Shown piece after piece: positions 26,074-38,472 of a stretch of 64,000 bases of DNA; the first letter of the stretch is position 1; the number at the start of each line of letters is the position of its first letter. Where the stretch lies: contig OU342630.1 in NCBI GenBank assembly GCA_910589415.1, forward strand, positions 28,739,867 through 28,803,866, written 5' to 3'. Source of the DNA: Malachius bipustulatus. Taxonomy: Eukaryota > Arthropoda > Insecta > Coleoptera > Melyridae. Both the position numbers and the translations under genes were made by a program. The notes beneath the pieces were generated by a model. The model worked only from the letters and a program-made list of their open reading frames with translations, was not told the DNA's origin and did not search any database.

Positions 26074-26809
26074 AATTATCCCGCATTTCATGATATATCG
26101 CGCAAGGTTGTGATACGGTCGTGTTGAAGGAAGGCAGGAATCCATTCTCGCATATTAATTGTGACGCCCCGAATTGCGGTACACCGACCGATCTCCATCT
26201 CGGTCCGGTCGGCACAACATAATTGACTGAAAGATCACGAACCGTGACTCAGATCATCTACACGCGCCGAGTGCATCGCAGCATCGCATAGAGGAGATCC
26301 AGGAAGACATTGAATGGAACCGCGAGCTCATCTCTACGTGGGAATATCCTGACCTACCTACACTTTTATTCGTCAGGTGCATTCACAAATTACACACATA
26401 TTTCCGTATCAATAAGCCCGCGCGCTCATGCTCTCTTATTGCCCGCTTGCTGCAGGTAGTGTGACCGCTGAATTAATTCTAGCCAGCCAGCCGACGACTT
26501 TATGGGAACCGTATATTATTATAAACTATGCGACCCATGTTGCCAGGAGGTAATCTAGTCCTCAACTGTAACTGACATCATCTAGTCTGCATAAGGTTCC
26601 TTTCCTGTGGCGCTGGTGCTTGTCTCGTGTTGAAGCTCGGAGCTGGTGCTTTATTCGAAGTCTGCAATAAGCACTAAATCTCATGTCTGAAATTTTTTTT
26701 TCTTCCAAATGATATTTTAAATCTGATAAAAAAGTGAAACGATCTGAGCTCACTTAGTAGACGCTTCCAGTTACAGATATAGTGCTATAAATACTAACCT
26801 TGGTATATA
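26074..26809. other. GC-richer unassigned block, possible solo LTR
   Basis: From about 26158, TGTGACGCCCCG begins a GC-rich stretch preceded by ATTAAT. ATTAAT recurs at about 26472. A solo LTR flanked by a short target repeat is possible, but the expected CA end is absent, so this is a weak suggestion. No coding potential recognised. Confidence 0.25.
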
Positions 26810-27182
26810 CAGTGTGACCCATTTGTTCTTGAAACACCCTGTAGAATCTTAATTTATGGTGCGATTTTGAAAAAAATTATTTTAAACCATAGAGCTTGAT
26901 AAACTATATTTTGGGAGCAAAAAGCGTCTCATTCCTACAAAATCCAAGGCCTACTAGATCAGTGTTTACTTGTAAAATCTGAAAAATTCATGTTAGCGAT
27001 TTTTTTAGAAAAAAACTGGGCACGCCACGGGATTCACCAGCCCTCAAAACGGTACTGTACCAAATTTTATTGGAAATGTCAGAGTAAAAAGGATCTTGTA
27101 GTTATTTTAAAAATTCATAATAATACTCCGAATTTTCATAAATTAATTTGAAAAAGGTCAAAAGCTATCATAAGTAAAAATT

Positions 27183-27240
<58 letters not shown>

Positions 27241-27656
27241 ATAATTAAAAAATTAAAGTACCTACATTATCACCAACTAGACGTACAATTTCTATTTTGT
27301 CTCTCTTGACCTTTTCGAATAAATTAATGAAAATTCGGAGTTCTATTATGAATTTCTAAAATAACTGCAAGATCCTTATTACTCTGACATTTCCAATAAA
27401 ATTTAGTACAGTACCGTTTTGAGGGCTGGTGAATCCAGTAGCGTGCACAGGTTTTTTCTAAAAAAATCGCTAATATGAATTTTTGAGATTTTACAAGTAA
27501 ACACTGATCTAGTAGGCATTGGATATTGTAGGAATGAGACGCTTTTTGCTCCCAAAATATAGTTTATCAAACTCTATGGTTTAAAAGAAATTTCTTCAAA
27601 ATCGCACCATAAATTAAGATTCTACAGGGTGTTTCAAGAACAAATGGGTCACACTG
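26810..27656. mobile_element. Palindromic MITE with A49 near its centre
   Basis: The ends read CAGTGTGACCC and GGGTCACACTG with TA on both sides (26808-26809, 27657-27658). The arms are inverted over nearly 400 bp. A second pair of boundaries lies 32-36 bp inside each end (ACACCCTG followed by TA, and the inverse), so the outer 35 bp is itself bounded like a small element. A run of 49 A lies at 27190-27238. Confidence 0.85.
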
Positions 27657-29916
27657 TATGTTAGAAAAACGTATGGTAAGTTTCTCAAAGATTTATTATT
27701 TCTGTATGTTGGCATGGATGTGGTAGATCTAATAAACAAAAATATAAATTTGTCTAATTTAATCATTTGAATTTACAATATTGATGTAGGTACTAACATA
27801 ATAGTGGTCTATCTTGAAACCATAGACATGGAAATTGTCTGAATAATGCCTTAAAAAGGTGTTTCTGCAATATGTTGGTTCTTTCTAAATTACATCACTG
27901 TTATTCACAAGTTTTCGTTTTTTAGATTTTTCGTGAGTGAGTCATTGTGGCACGTCCACTGAAACCGAAGGTCTATTGTGGCTCACATCTAGTCGTGCCA
28001 CATTGGTCCTATCAGGTTAACCTCTTTGAAGCAGCTGACCATCTTAGACTATTGGTAAATGTCCTCCGGTGTGAGGAAGTCTCTTCAGAAGGTTTGTAAT
28101 TTGGTTCTTCTCAAAGCGGGACACTCGCATAGGTTTGCTGTTGCGACATTCTTCAAGCACAGGCGGCATTCAGCGCTGATCGCTAATCCATGTGCATATG
28201 TGCAGAGCGCTAAACCCAAATGGTTCAGCTTGCAGTGCCCAGTTTATATACAGGCTTGTTGGTCTGTTCTTAGATTAGACATAAATTTGTTAGTCAAAGT
28301 CGAAAAACGCTATTGTTTTGAACTTGGACTAAGCAGACCAGACCTGAGGTTTAAACCTAATAGGAGCGCTGGAGCATCGATGTTTACCAGATATAATATC
28401 CACTGAAGCCCTTACGTTAGGTGGCATCAGGGAAGGACCACCAAGAATAATTGTTCTTTAACTTCTCTGTTTTTAGGTGGCGGTCGAGAACTTATATTAT
28501 ATTAGATAAAAGTGCACTTCGTGTCGTCGATTGTCTTTTATATAACGATGAGCGATCCAGGGAGACTGCGCTGCAGGTTAAAAGTTGCTTCTCGATGTAG
28601 GGGTTTGTTTAACACATATACATATGAAGATATGTATTATAAAATTGAATTTGATGAAGGGACCTAAGTACCTAGTCTCTTGTGTTTTATGAGAGTAAGT
28701 ATTATCACTTGTATGTATTAAAATAAATGATCTAGGTTGTTATTTTGTTCCATCTTTTTGAACTTTCACTTTCTTAACTGCTTATACATAAGTTCTAAGC
28801 CAAAGTAATATTTCAATAAACTTTGCGACGTAACAATTTATCCAGGATACCTGTACCTATCTAAAACATCTTACCTAAATAATCCTGATTATACATAATA
28901 TACAGCTTGAGATTGGTAGGTGGACCATAATGAAAACAAAAACTACAAATTGCTTTATTCTAATTCAAGGTTTTTGTCAAACTTAGACGATATGTCACGT
29001 ATTACCATCAAAAATTGTGATAAAATGTTAACTTTATTGTTCATTGAATAATAATGAATCGCTTTATTTTCCTTTCAAGCAACCTAGATCATATTTTCTG
29101 TATCGGCGCGAAAGAAGAGAACAGCCTTGGTTTATTTTAATAATTACTATTGAATTCTGAATTGATCTTTAATAAATAAAGATGGAATTTTAGCGTTGCA
29201 ATAAAACAATCCGTTTAAACGTTTTAATAATCAATAAACTCAAATGCCAGTAAATATTTCCTAATATATACAGGGTATTTTCATTTAAATGTCGCCTACA
29301 ACTTGGAGAGGTCAAATTCATTATAACAGATGTAAATTAAATTGGATATAATATGTATTTCTTGTCAAAACAAGGAATATGTGCAACTAATCATAATATT
29401 ATAGAATTGAATAATAAGGTTCGCGTTTTACACTTCAGATTCAGGTGATTTTATGCAACAAAACATCTTTACTTCGTTTCACTTTCGCGCTTGCTTGTTC
29501 TCGCAGATCGAATGATATAGTGTGACCAAAAGAGTTACAATAGGAATTACCTGGTTCTGTAACACAAACTTATATATTTTCTTCTTTTTTTAATTATATA
29601 CCTAAATATACTAATTGATCTGTTCAGTTCATACTTATCAGAGTTGAGATATTACTTCTTGACTCGAAAAGAGTGCCACGATCAGAAAATCCTTCTAAAT
29701 CAAATTCATTATATGGATTTCAAGAAAAGTAGGTACCCACGACCAGAAAATATAGTGCGTTTATGGCTTTCTGGTTTAATGGTTCATATAATAATAGGAT
29801 GAACAGTGAGGCCAGCAGGTATGATCTACATTTACCGTATTTAAAATTTGTATTTGACATTGGGGATGTGAATGTTATAAAAATATTATTCTTTATTTAT
29901 TTATATTTAATTAAAT
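27657..29916. other. Unassigned DNA
   Basis: Positions 27950-28470 are GC-richer and contain a 115-codon plus-strand ORF (28059-28406) without recognised motifs. It could be the shadow of a decayed LINE on the other strand, but I could not identify one. The remainder is AT-rich. Confidence 0.35.
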
Positions 29917-30283
29917 CGGATAATTTTCATCACCCTGTATTAAAATTTACTCCACATAGTGGGATAAAACATGAAAAGTTAGGATAGGGACATGTAAACC
30001 GTTTTTAGATATCTTGAGCCGTTCTAGTTCTACACTGCTTTGATTTTGAAAATTTTCGATTTTCACTTGTTTATAACTCATAAACCGCTCAATCTAAATT
30101 CCAATGGTGAAGACCACCCCTGTATTCGATTTCTTCAGACATTTAAAAAATATAATAATTTACAAGGTGTTCTCGTTAAAATAACGAAGTAGGTGTCAAC
30201 TTCCGGTATTTCCGGAAGTGCGGCCATCTTGAAAATATTTTCATTGAATTTCTCGTGATCACTTATGTCTGCAAGACACCCTG
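29917..30283. mobile_element. Half copy of the 1.19-kb palindromic family
   Basis: Matches the right half of the element at 60287-61476 from its centre (TCATCACCCTGTATTAAAA) outwards. It has an internal deletion near the end and stops at ACACCCTG plus TA. The left half is missing. A further element start, CAGGTTGTCC, follows at 30288. Confidence 0.7.
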
Positions 30284-30409
30284 TATACAGGTTGTCCTAG
30301 TTTATTCCCGCAAAAGTTATAATATGTAGATAGTAAGCTTCCTCCCCCGTAAAAATTTTCATAAGAACTTACCTACAATTTTTTTTTTCAAAACTTTATC
30401 GCCATTTAA

Positions 30410-31044
30410 CCTTGCAGTGGGCGCGCCAATAATTTTAACACCAGTCAGCGCGCGCGGACTCACAGTCCGCATTTCTTTGTGAGTTTGATTTTGGCACACA
30501 GTAATAAACAACAATTGTTTCAAAAACAATAATAATAATGAAAACAATTATTGAAAAAATGTAGGTCTGTTTTATACAAAATACGTACTAACCTTTTAAA
30601 AAAACACACGAGTAGTCGCGCGCGGACTGTCGGTCCGTAATTTCAAAAGTCGCCCAGTTTCACTGCACCGATCGGCCTACAATTCGATACTAACACATAT
30701 TCCCATGTATCATTGAGATACTGAAACCCACATACATACGAAATACGGGGATTCCCAGTTACAGTTGAATAATGTTCACTGCGGACTCATACTCCGCGGC
30801 GCGCCAACTGCAAACCTTTAGTGAAAAACCACAACACACGAGTAGGCGCGCGCGGACTGTCGGTCCGAAATTCAAAATTTTCCCAGTTGCACTGAACCGA
30901 TCGGCGTAAAATTTGATACTAACACATATTCCCTGAAATTATGAAGATACTAGAACCCCCATCCCTAGGAAATAAGGGGATTCTAAGTTACAGCTAAATA
31001 ATGTTTCCTGCGGACTCATACTCCACGGCGCGCCCACTGCAAGG
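30410..31044. mobile_element. piggyBac-like MITE flanked by TTAA
   Basis: An exact 18-bp terminal inverted repeat, CCTTGCAGTGGGCGCGCC, with TTAA at 30406-30409 and 31045-31048, the target duplication characteristic of piggyBac elements. The interior holds two tandem copies of a unit of about 230 bp (about 30604-30815 and 30834-31044). It has several GC-rich hairpins built on CGGACT/AGTCCG, conspicuous in AT-rich surroundings. There is no transposase, so it is non-autonomous. Confidence 0.85.
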
Positions 31045-31048
31045 TTAA

Positions 31049-31969
31049 AAATTTTAAGAAAACAGACAAATAATTTCCATCAGTCATTTTTTTCAGTATA
31101 AACATCGTACTAAATGTTAAAAGAAAATACTAAATACTAAAATATCAAAAAAAGCACTTCTAATGTATTCGTATAAGTGTGTTTTTGATGAATGAATTTT
31201 TGAAAAAATGAAATTTTTCTTATTTTGAAGTTTCAATTTTTTGACAAATGAAATAGACTGTTATCTTTGTTTAAAGAGTGGAAATATCGTGCTATTTATA
31301 AGACACATTTATACTATGGAAATTAAACTGTCCCAGTTTTATTTCAATTTTCAACACGACTGTATACGTAAATTATGTACGACTTTAGCTATATTTTCGC
31401 AACGAATTAAGAATCGTCAACGAATATTTTTTTTGCAAACCATTTGTGATAATCAGAAATCGTAGAATCAGAAAAACAATTAAAAACCATATAGTTGCCA
31501 TCTAAATGACAACAGTTGACAATCGTTACTCGTAAGTATTTTGATCAAGAAAATGACATTTGCAGCCAGTAGTCAGCTGGGCTAAAATGGTATCTATTGA
31601 TTGTGCTCAAGTTTCATCATGCACCTAAATCTCCTGGACTTCCTGCATTAATTACAATATGAAATATAGCTGAATCCCAAATATGAGCCAGAAAGTAGTT
31701 GCGTGTTTAAATGTCCTAGTTCGTGTGTGATGGATTTTATCGGCCTCTTTATCGTGTGATCCACTAAATATTTCATCAAATCTTGCTTTGGAAGACGTAA
31801 ATGGTTATTATGGCCATGTATGAGCTCGTTTTAAGAAAATAATTTTAAAATAACCTTGCTTGGTTTAATAACTTTTAGTTCAAATTCTCATGTGTCAGTT
31901 TCATAATTTCCATTCCTGTCAGTTTAAGTTTATAAATATTAAAGATATAACTTATTTTTAATATTAATA
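31049..31969. other. Unassigned AT-rich DNA before the transposase remnant
   Basis: May include the 5' untranslated part and terminal repeat of the transposon remnant that follows, but I could not pair a terminal repeat with the right side. Confidence 0.35.
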
Positions 31970-33130
31970 TGGCTTTTACCGATAAACGAAAACGTTCCAT
32001 GCTGGAAATATACTTCAGGAATTGACAAAAAATTAATGGCTAATAAATGAACATTCCTATCAAAAAATTCGAGAAGAGTTCTTAGAAATTGCAGTTAATT
32101 TTGATCATTTTAGTAGAACTGAACAACGGTTAGTGAATTCATTCAGAGAAACGGGAAGTGTAGACCGTAAAAAAGGTACTGACAAATTAAGAATAAGAAT
32201 TAAGAACTCAAGAACAAGTCGAAGCTGTTCAACATAAAGTAATTTAGAACACCCTCATACATCATTTTGTCACTTACAACCCGAGGTTAATCTGTCATAT
32301 ATGGTACTTGCCAGCGTATTCTAAAAAAAGATCTGCAGATCATCCCTCACGTGTACACGCATTCCATGAAGTACTTGCTAATGATCTACCCCAAAGACAG
32401 GACTTCTCCCAATGGTTTTTTAAATAACTTTGATAATAATGAGGAAGCATTTTCAAAAACGTTTTTCACCGATGAGGCATGGTTTTACCTGCGATTATGC
32501 TAACTCACAAAATATGAGAATGTGGAGTGATCTATATCTCCTCTATATCCTGCAAAAATTGGAGTTTGGGCAGTCATAAGTGAAATACGACTTGATAAGT
32601 CCGATATTTTTTCAAGGTAAACAGTAAAAGCAAATTACTGTGCAATTATAAATAAATTACATGCACATATTTATTTTAGGCAAGGTGAATACCTAAAAGA
32701 TATCGGTTAGAAATACGGACACTATTCACAGAGTCCCTCATGATGATAAAAATATCTAAGGGCTATTTTCAATAGGATGAAGCACCTATATACATACTAC
32801 AAGAGACAATTTAAATTTTATAGCTGATTACTTCCAAGATCGCATCATCAGCCTAAATACGCCGACAATATGGCCCCCTTCCCCTTGGTCCTGTGATTTA
32901 ACCCCATGGGACTTCTTCTTATGGCCGTACATAAAAAATTCAATTTTCAGCACTCCTCTTGCCGACTTGAACGATCTTCGACAAAGGATAACGTTAAAAT
33001 TTTAAGAAATAAATAATTCATCAGAAATGTTAGAGAACGTTTGCAACTCCATCAAAACGCGAATCAGGTTATGCCATACTGAAGGTGCCATAGGTTATGC
33101 CATACAACACATCTTGTTTAATGGGGATCT
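31970..33130 (+). pseudogene. Mariner-type (IS630/Tc1/mariner) transposase remnant
   Basis: Starts near 31970 with MAFTDKRKRSMLEIYF, resembling the N-terminal helix-turn-helix of this family (usually M-F--EE---ML-IY). It continues with REEFLEIAVNFDH and FRETGSVDRKK. The first catalytic aspartate is in TDEAW at about 32470 and the third in a CDLTPWDFFLW block at about 32900. The C-terminal MLENVCNSIKTRIRLC also fits. The second aspartate block is not intact, and stops and frameshifts occur throughout. Related to, but clearly different from, the transposase at 57563-58682. Confidence 0.75.
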
Positions 33131-33879
33131 AACATTATTTATGTTTAATAATAATTATCAATCATTTTAAACTTTTCTGTAGTAGGTAAATGTAATTTTC
33201 AAATTCCATTAGATAATTCACACCTTCCAATTCATTATACTTTACTGGTAGAGATGCTTCATTTTATTCAAGGCAATTTGATGAAAAATTTTATTGCAAT
33301 AATTAAAAATTCATACGTTTTATTAAATAATAGAACAGAATATAATTACAGCAAACCTGAGCCGGCAGTTGCCCGATTATCAACAAACTAACAATTTAAC
33401 GTAGCATTCAACTTGAAAAATGTTAATTTTGTATGAAAAATCCGATAATTTTCATCATCCTGCGTTAGTACCCATATCATCAATAATATAGCATTTCATT
33501 GATGATGTTTTCAGTTTTCATGGTAAGCTGCTGTGAAATTAGAAAATTGCTATTTTCACCTGTTTAGAACTCATAAACTACTCGATTTAAACTGTAACAA
33601 TAAACACCATCCTTTAAATATATGTATTTTAAAAACAATTTTTCGATTTAACCTCATTGGTCTCCAATAATTTTTATTTGAAACAATTTTTTTATCGTGA
33701 ACGGGTTCAGAGATTTCGAAGAAGGACACGTAAAAAGCATACAAAAAATTCTAAACAAAAATGAAAAAAAAATATAATTTTTGCCTGGAAGTCGAGGACA
33801 GTATTATGAAACATTTATGGAGGAATTAGGTACCTACACCGAGTCTATGCTTCCGAGCACACGTTAATTCTGCATGTTG
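33131..33879. other. Unassigned; decayed arm of the 1.19-kb palindromic family
   Basis: Positions 33440-33740 resemble, at low similarity, the right half of 60287-61476: a CATCATCCTG start, then CTCATAAACTACTCGA where other copies read CTCATAAACCGCTCAA. Confidence 0.4.
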
Positions 33880-34651
33880 CAGGTTGTGTTCCCCGGATGG
33901 ACCTAACTATACTTATATAAACTTCCTTTATTTTGCATCTTAGGAAAAAAAGTCATTCTATAGAAAAAGTTTTGCTTTATCTACAATATCTTAAGCCGCT
34001 GTCAAAATTTCGAAATAATATACACATACAGGGTGGATAGAATTCATTTATTACAGTTTTTACCATGTACAAAAGTTTATACAAAACTTATTCCACATGT
34101 TGCCCTCCTAATGTTACGCATTTTTCAACAAGTGATCTAAACTAAGTATGAAACTTAAAAAAATAATAATAAAAAACCAGGTAGGTACATCCACTTGAAA
34201 GAAAAGTGATATTACTGAAATTTTAACAGAAAGTCAGCAGATAACTAATCAGAAGTTTTATCTCCTAAGTAGATTTGTTTATCTTTATTAGGATAAATAA
34301 GTACCTATACATGGATACATTTTGACAAAAAGAAATTATTTACTCAAATTATCAACAATAAATTGAAATTATTTTATCTCTAGGACAAATAATTTATTTA
34401 GTTTAAGTGCTATATACGGTATTGGTGAAGTGTCATATATATCGATATGCAATTGAAGTTTTTAGTCGGAAATATCCTTGGTAAAAACTGTAATAAATGA
34501 ATTGTATCCACCCTGTATATTATTTCGAAATTTTGACAGCGACTTAAGATATTCTAGAAGAAGCAAAACTTTTTCTATAGAATGACTTTTTTCCTAAGAT
34601 GCAAAATAAGGAAGTTTATAAGTATAGCTAGGTCCATCCGGGGACACACTG
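33880..34651. mobile_element. Nested palindromic MITE (outer arms plus inner element 34029-34515)
   Basis: The outer ends read CAGGTTGTGTTCCCCGG and CCGGGGACACACTG, with inverted arms of about 140 bp. Inside, a second palindrome begins CAGGGTGGATA at 34029 and ends TATCCACCCTG at 34515, with TA on both sides. The inner element lies within a few bases of the symmetry centre of the outer one. Confidence 0.8.
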
Positions 34652-35449
34652 TATAAGCACCAAATTTACAAACCCCACACCCATTAGTAATCCAGATTGG
34701 AGGTGCATGACTGACCAGACGGTACCCGGTCCTGCCCGGATTCGCCCTTCAGAGCTTAAACCGGCCACTTCCGAAAAACTTTTTATGAAGTTTTATACCA
34801 CTGGACGACATCGGACATACCACTGGACTCCAAGCAATAATTGACCACCAAGCCACTTAATTCAGAGATATAACACAAATAACCTTCGTACTTCCAACGC
34901 CCCAGTAACGATCTAGAGATATTCGTCGTCTAAGTAAGTATAGGTATACATATAATATGTAGTAGGTATACAAATGAATAATAAATCATAAGTCATAAGA
35001 TGATGGGAAATGAAAACTGTCAAATAATTTAAATGATTAAATTAAAATTTAACATACAACACTGCTGGTATTACAGAAGGAGTTTTTTGACAATTTCACT
35101 CAAACAGCTATGATTTTGGCAAGTGTGAAATTACAAATCTATGAAAGTGATAGTGACAGTTGGGGATTTTTAGTTTTGACCAACATATAAACAAAATTTC
35201 ACAGCCACCCGGGACTCAAATATAAAAAATCAATACAGTTTTTAAGATATATAAACTGGTAAATCATAGTAGATTTCTTCATTTAACCACATATAATCTT
35301 TTAACAATAAGGCGTAGTGTAAATGGATATCTGAATACTTGCATAGCTGAATGCAGTCGGTTATACTTGCTGATATTCACAGCATCTATAATTTGAGTTT
35401 CCTATATGTCTTGGAAAATATACTAAATCCAATGGGAATTTTCGGACAA
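34652..35449. other. Unassigned DNA
   Basis: Positions 34690-34870 are slightly GC-richer. Nothing recognised. Confidence 0.4.
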
Positions 35450-36112
35450 CAGGATGATCCCGAGATGGCGGACACGGCTAGTACCACATGCAGCATTTAT
35501 TGTGCATTAGAAAGTCTAAGCTTATTCACTTTTTTTTTCCAGCATGGCTCCCTAAAGAAAATATAATCAATTTTGTGGAAAAAGTCACAACACTGCACTG
35601 GATAAGTATATACTTTTTTAGGAAGAAAAATTGTGTGTATAGAGCTATGTAATACCCAGAAAGATGTTTCCATGGTAACATATGAAATGACAATAAGTCC
35701 AACAAAATTTCTAACAATTATCGATTCGGAGATGCATATCCGATAATGTTGTTCAAAATCCATTTTATTTTCATTGCCAAGCCCCAATTTGAACAACGAT
35801 GTCACATTGAAAAATTTTATTGAATTCAAGGAATATGTAAAATTTGAATGCCTCAATTCCGTTGCCGATAATTAAAAAAAAAAACACTATCGTAATAGTT
35901 ATGTGAAATCATATGTTTTGTCAGTGTATAAGCTGTTTAAATTTGACTGTCACGTTGATTTAAATTTTTGAATATAGTACCTACAATCTTATACATACAT
36001 CGGTATCGATAGCGAAGATACGTGGAAACATTTTTTTTTTTATTAACATGTTTTCTGAACATCCTTTGCAACATTCTGTATATACCGTGTTCGCCATTTC
36101 GGGATCATCCTG
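35450..36112. mobile_element. Palindromic MITE (GGTGATCC family), copy 2
   Basis: The ends read CAGGATGATCCCGAGATGG and CCATTTCGGGATCATCCTG. The interior matches 6230-6865 in the opposite orientation. Overlapping minus-strand ORFs at 35497-35856 are unrelated to any protein I know. Confidence 0.7.
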
Positions 36113-36770
36113 TATAACAATTTTTGACTAAGGCATCCACATATTTTAATTTTTATTTCTGATACCTACCTACTGATATGTTTCTAGCAGGTACGAAAAT
36201 ACTTGAGCCTATGATCTAATGATCTATCCACATCTACTTTCTATAAAGAAAGGCTTTGTCATATCCAATTACCTAAAGCAATTTTACCTACGAATCGGTC
36301 ATTTTTTTGAAAGTAGTAAATTGTGAAAAGAAGATAAAACCTGGATTTAAAAAAATATATAAATAGGTACTTAATTGTTGGTAATTATTTAATTGCGACG
36401 GTTAATTACAGGCGATTGTCATTCATTATATTACCTACCTACCTATATAATAAATAGTTGCTACTATATCTGCTATAATAGCCTAGAGATCCACTGCTAC
36501 AACCCACCACGCCCCTTAAAAATACTCTACTTAGGTATCAAAACCGATAAATATATATTTTATAGTACTTATTCTCAAAGAACACCCGCGCCTACAGCGG
36601 GTGTTCATCTTTACATAATATACTCGTGCATAGTTAGGACTAAAACGACATCAACTATAGTAATTATTTGACTCCTTGCCGCTTGCCAATTAAATTCAAT
36701 CATGATCAAATAAAAATATAAACAAACAATAAAAAAGAAATTAAGTATAAGAATAGATAAATCAGCTGAC
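36113..36770. other. Unassigned AT-rich DNA with one perfect hairpin
   Basis: Holds the hairpin at 36580-36606 and otherwise simple AT-rich sequence with CTACCTAC runs. Confidence 0.4.
36580..36606. other. Perfect 10-bp GC-rich hairpin
   Basis: GAACACCCGC, a 7-base loop and GCGGGTGTTC form an exact stem. It stands alone in AT-rich sequence 165 bp from the GC-rich block. No function can be assigned. Confidence 0.6.
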
Positions 36771-37125
36771 CTTTTCGTGACGGCAATGATACGATCGATG
36801 AGCAGCGCGGCGGCATTACGAACTCACAGATCACTAGACATCTCAGGTTGCACGGGTACTGATTCAGCATCCTCAACAACACCTGTGGCTCTCCCGCGTT
36901 GTGGTTCTTGTAATTCCCCGAAGCGCCGCGGATGGCGCTAGCTCACAGCCGGGATCTCCCCGTTTCTTAGGCGGACACGCCACCTCAACCTGATTGGCGC
37001 GGAGTTGAACGGTCGGACAGGTGCGACCAATAGAATTGATTATAGATGTAGTTACGCCCCTTCACCTGTTGAGCGCGTGGAGGTGGCATGGGAGAGTGAA
37101 CTTCAGGCTATAAAAGATTTGATTA
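36771..37125 (-). promoter_or_regulatory. Candidate promoter and 5' exon (GC-rich block)
   Basis: A sharp GC-rich stretch with many CpG in AT-rich surroundings. It contains CCAAT in both orientations (about 36990 and 37025) and CACCTG/CAGGTG E-boxes (about 36881, 37019, 37065). On the minus strand, TCAGT could serve as an initiator, and CGAAAAG followed by GTCAGC at 36771 is a possible donor, which would fit a non-coding first exon of the knirps-family gene 31 kb downstream. A TATAAAAG on the plus strand (37112-37119) offers the opposite reading. Both are inference. Confidence 0.3.
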
Positions 37126-37508
37126 ACGCACATTGATTGAAGATTTATTTTGTAGAAGCTGAGATAGGATGGTTTGCGAACTGGAAAAGCATGAATATGA
37201 TGCAGATTTTCTATAACTTTAGTAATTTGATTTACTTACCTACGTATCTTAACATCCTTGACTCATTACTTAAGTATTCTGAATAAATCTCGGCGCCTAC
37301 TTTTAATTAGGCTAATTCTAATTCCGAATTTTACCGAAATAGTCTCCTGCTATAGTATCATAAACATTTCAGTTTCAAAAATAAGCTAAGAAAGTAGCTT
37401 CATGCTCTATAATCTGATTGATTTTTACCTAAGCTTGACATCTCATTTTAAACAATTTATACACTTTATGAAAAATTTGAATAAAAACAGGATGTTTCGG
37501 TAGGTATA
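37126..37508. other. Unassigned AT-rich DNA
   Basis: Lies between the GC-rich block and the foldback-like element. Nothing recognised. Confidence 0.4.
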
Positions 37509-38467
37509 CAGTTTGTTTCACTTTACCTAAATGGAACCACTTCAATCACTTTTTTTATTTTTTGATGAATTTAAAAAAAAATTTGCTGCTCCCGAAGCTT
37601 TCTTATATGCGGTAAACAACATTTGAGCCGTAGCAAATAACTAGCCTATTGTGATCAAAAATTTGCGCTGAAAATTTAAAAAATATAGGTATTAGGCTTT
37701 TTTGTTCGGAACATTTTCATTTTACAGTCTTTTGCGTTTGGTTTTCCTCTTTTGTCATTGCTTTTTCTTATTTGTCAAATGATTTTCTTATTTTTCTATC
37801 AACGATTGTAGTCATTGCAATCAATCAATTTCCTTTTATGTCAAATCAGTTTCACTTTATGTCAATTGCCTTTTCCTATTTATTACGTGCAATGACAGTA
37901 GGTATCATAAATATTGGAAAAGCATTTGATAATATAAAAGGAATCTTATTTGACAAAATAGGAATTTCAATTGAAAAATCACGCACTGACGTTTGATAAA
38001 TGGGAAAAGCATTCGACAAATTAGGAAAAGCAATTGACAAAAGACGAAAACCAAAAGCAAAAGACTGTAAGTATTTGAAAAAGTTGTTTGAAATAATAAC
38101 CTCAAACCCCCCAATTTCGAATTTGGTTGAAAACAAAAAATTCCCAAATGATTTTTCAAGGCTATACTTTAGTAACTTGAAATTTTTTGTGGATTTTTTG
38201 TTTTCAACCAAACTCGAGATTCGGGGGTTTAAGGTTATTTCAAACATGCAAGTTTTTTTAAAATATAATTTTCCGGAAAACAAAATGCCTATTTTTTTTC
38301 AATTATAATCCCTAGGCTAGTTATTTGCTACGGCTAAAATGTTGTTTGCCCGCATTTAAGAAAGCTTCGGGAGCTTTCCATAAAGCAAAAAAGTTTTTTT
38401 TTTAAATTCATCAAAAAATAAAAAAGTTATGGAGGTTTTTTGACATCATTTAAAGTGAAACACACTG
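37509..38467. mobile_element. Foldback-like element with inverted arrays of 20-21-bp units
   Basis: The ends read CAGTTTGTTTCACTTTA and TAAAGTGAAACACACTG with TA on both sides. Inside the arms, units like TATGTCAATTGCCTTTTCCT repeat on the left (about 37740-37870) and in inverted form on the right (about 37915-38060), meeting near 37900. Terminal repeats built from short tandem units recall foldback elements. Overlapping ORFs of 74-135 codons are translations of the array and not genes. Confidence 0.75.
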
Positions 38468-38472
38468 TAGGT

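Noticed and set aside
37876..38308. Overlapping ORFs of 74-135 codons on both strands with repeated Leu/Phe or Lys-rich segments
   Set aside because: They are translations of the 20-21-bp arrays in the foldback-like element.
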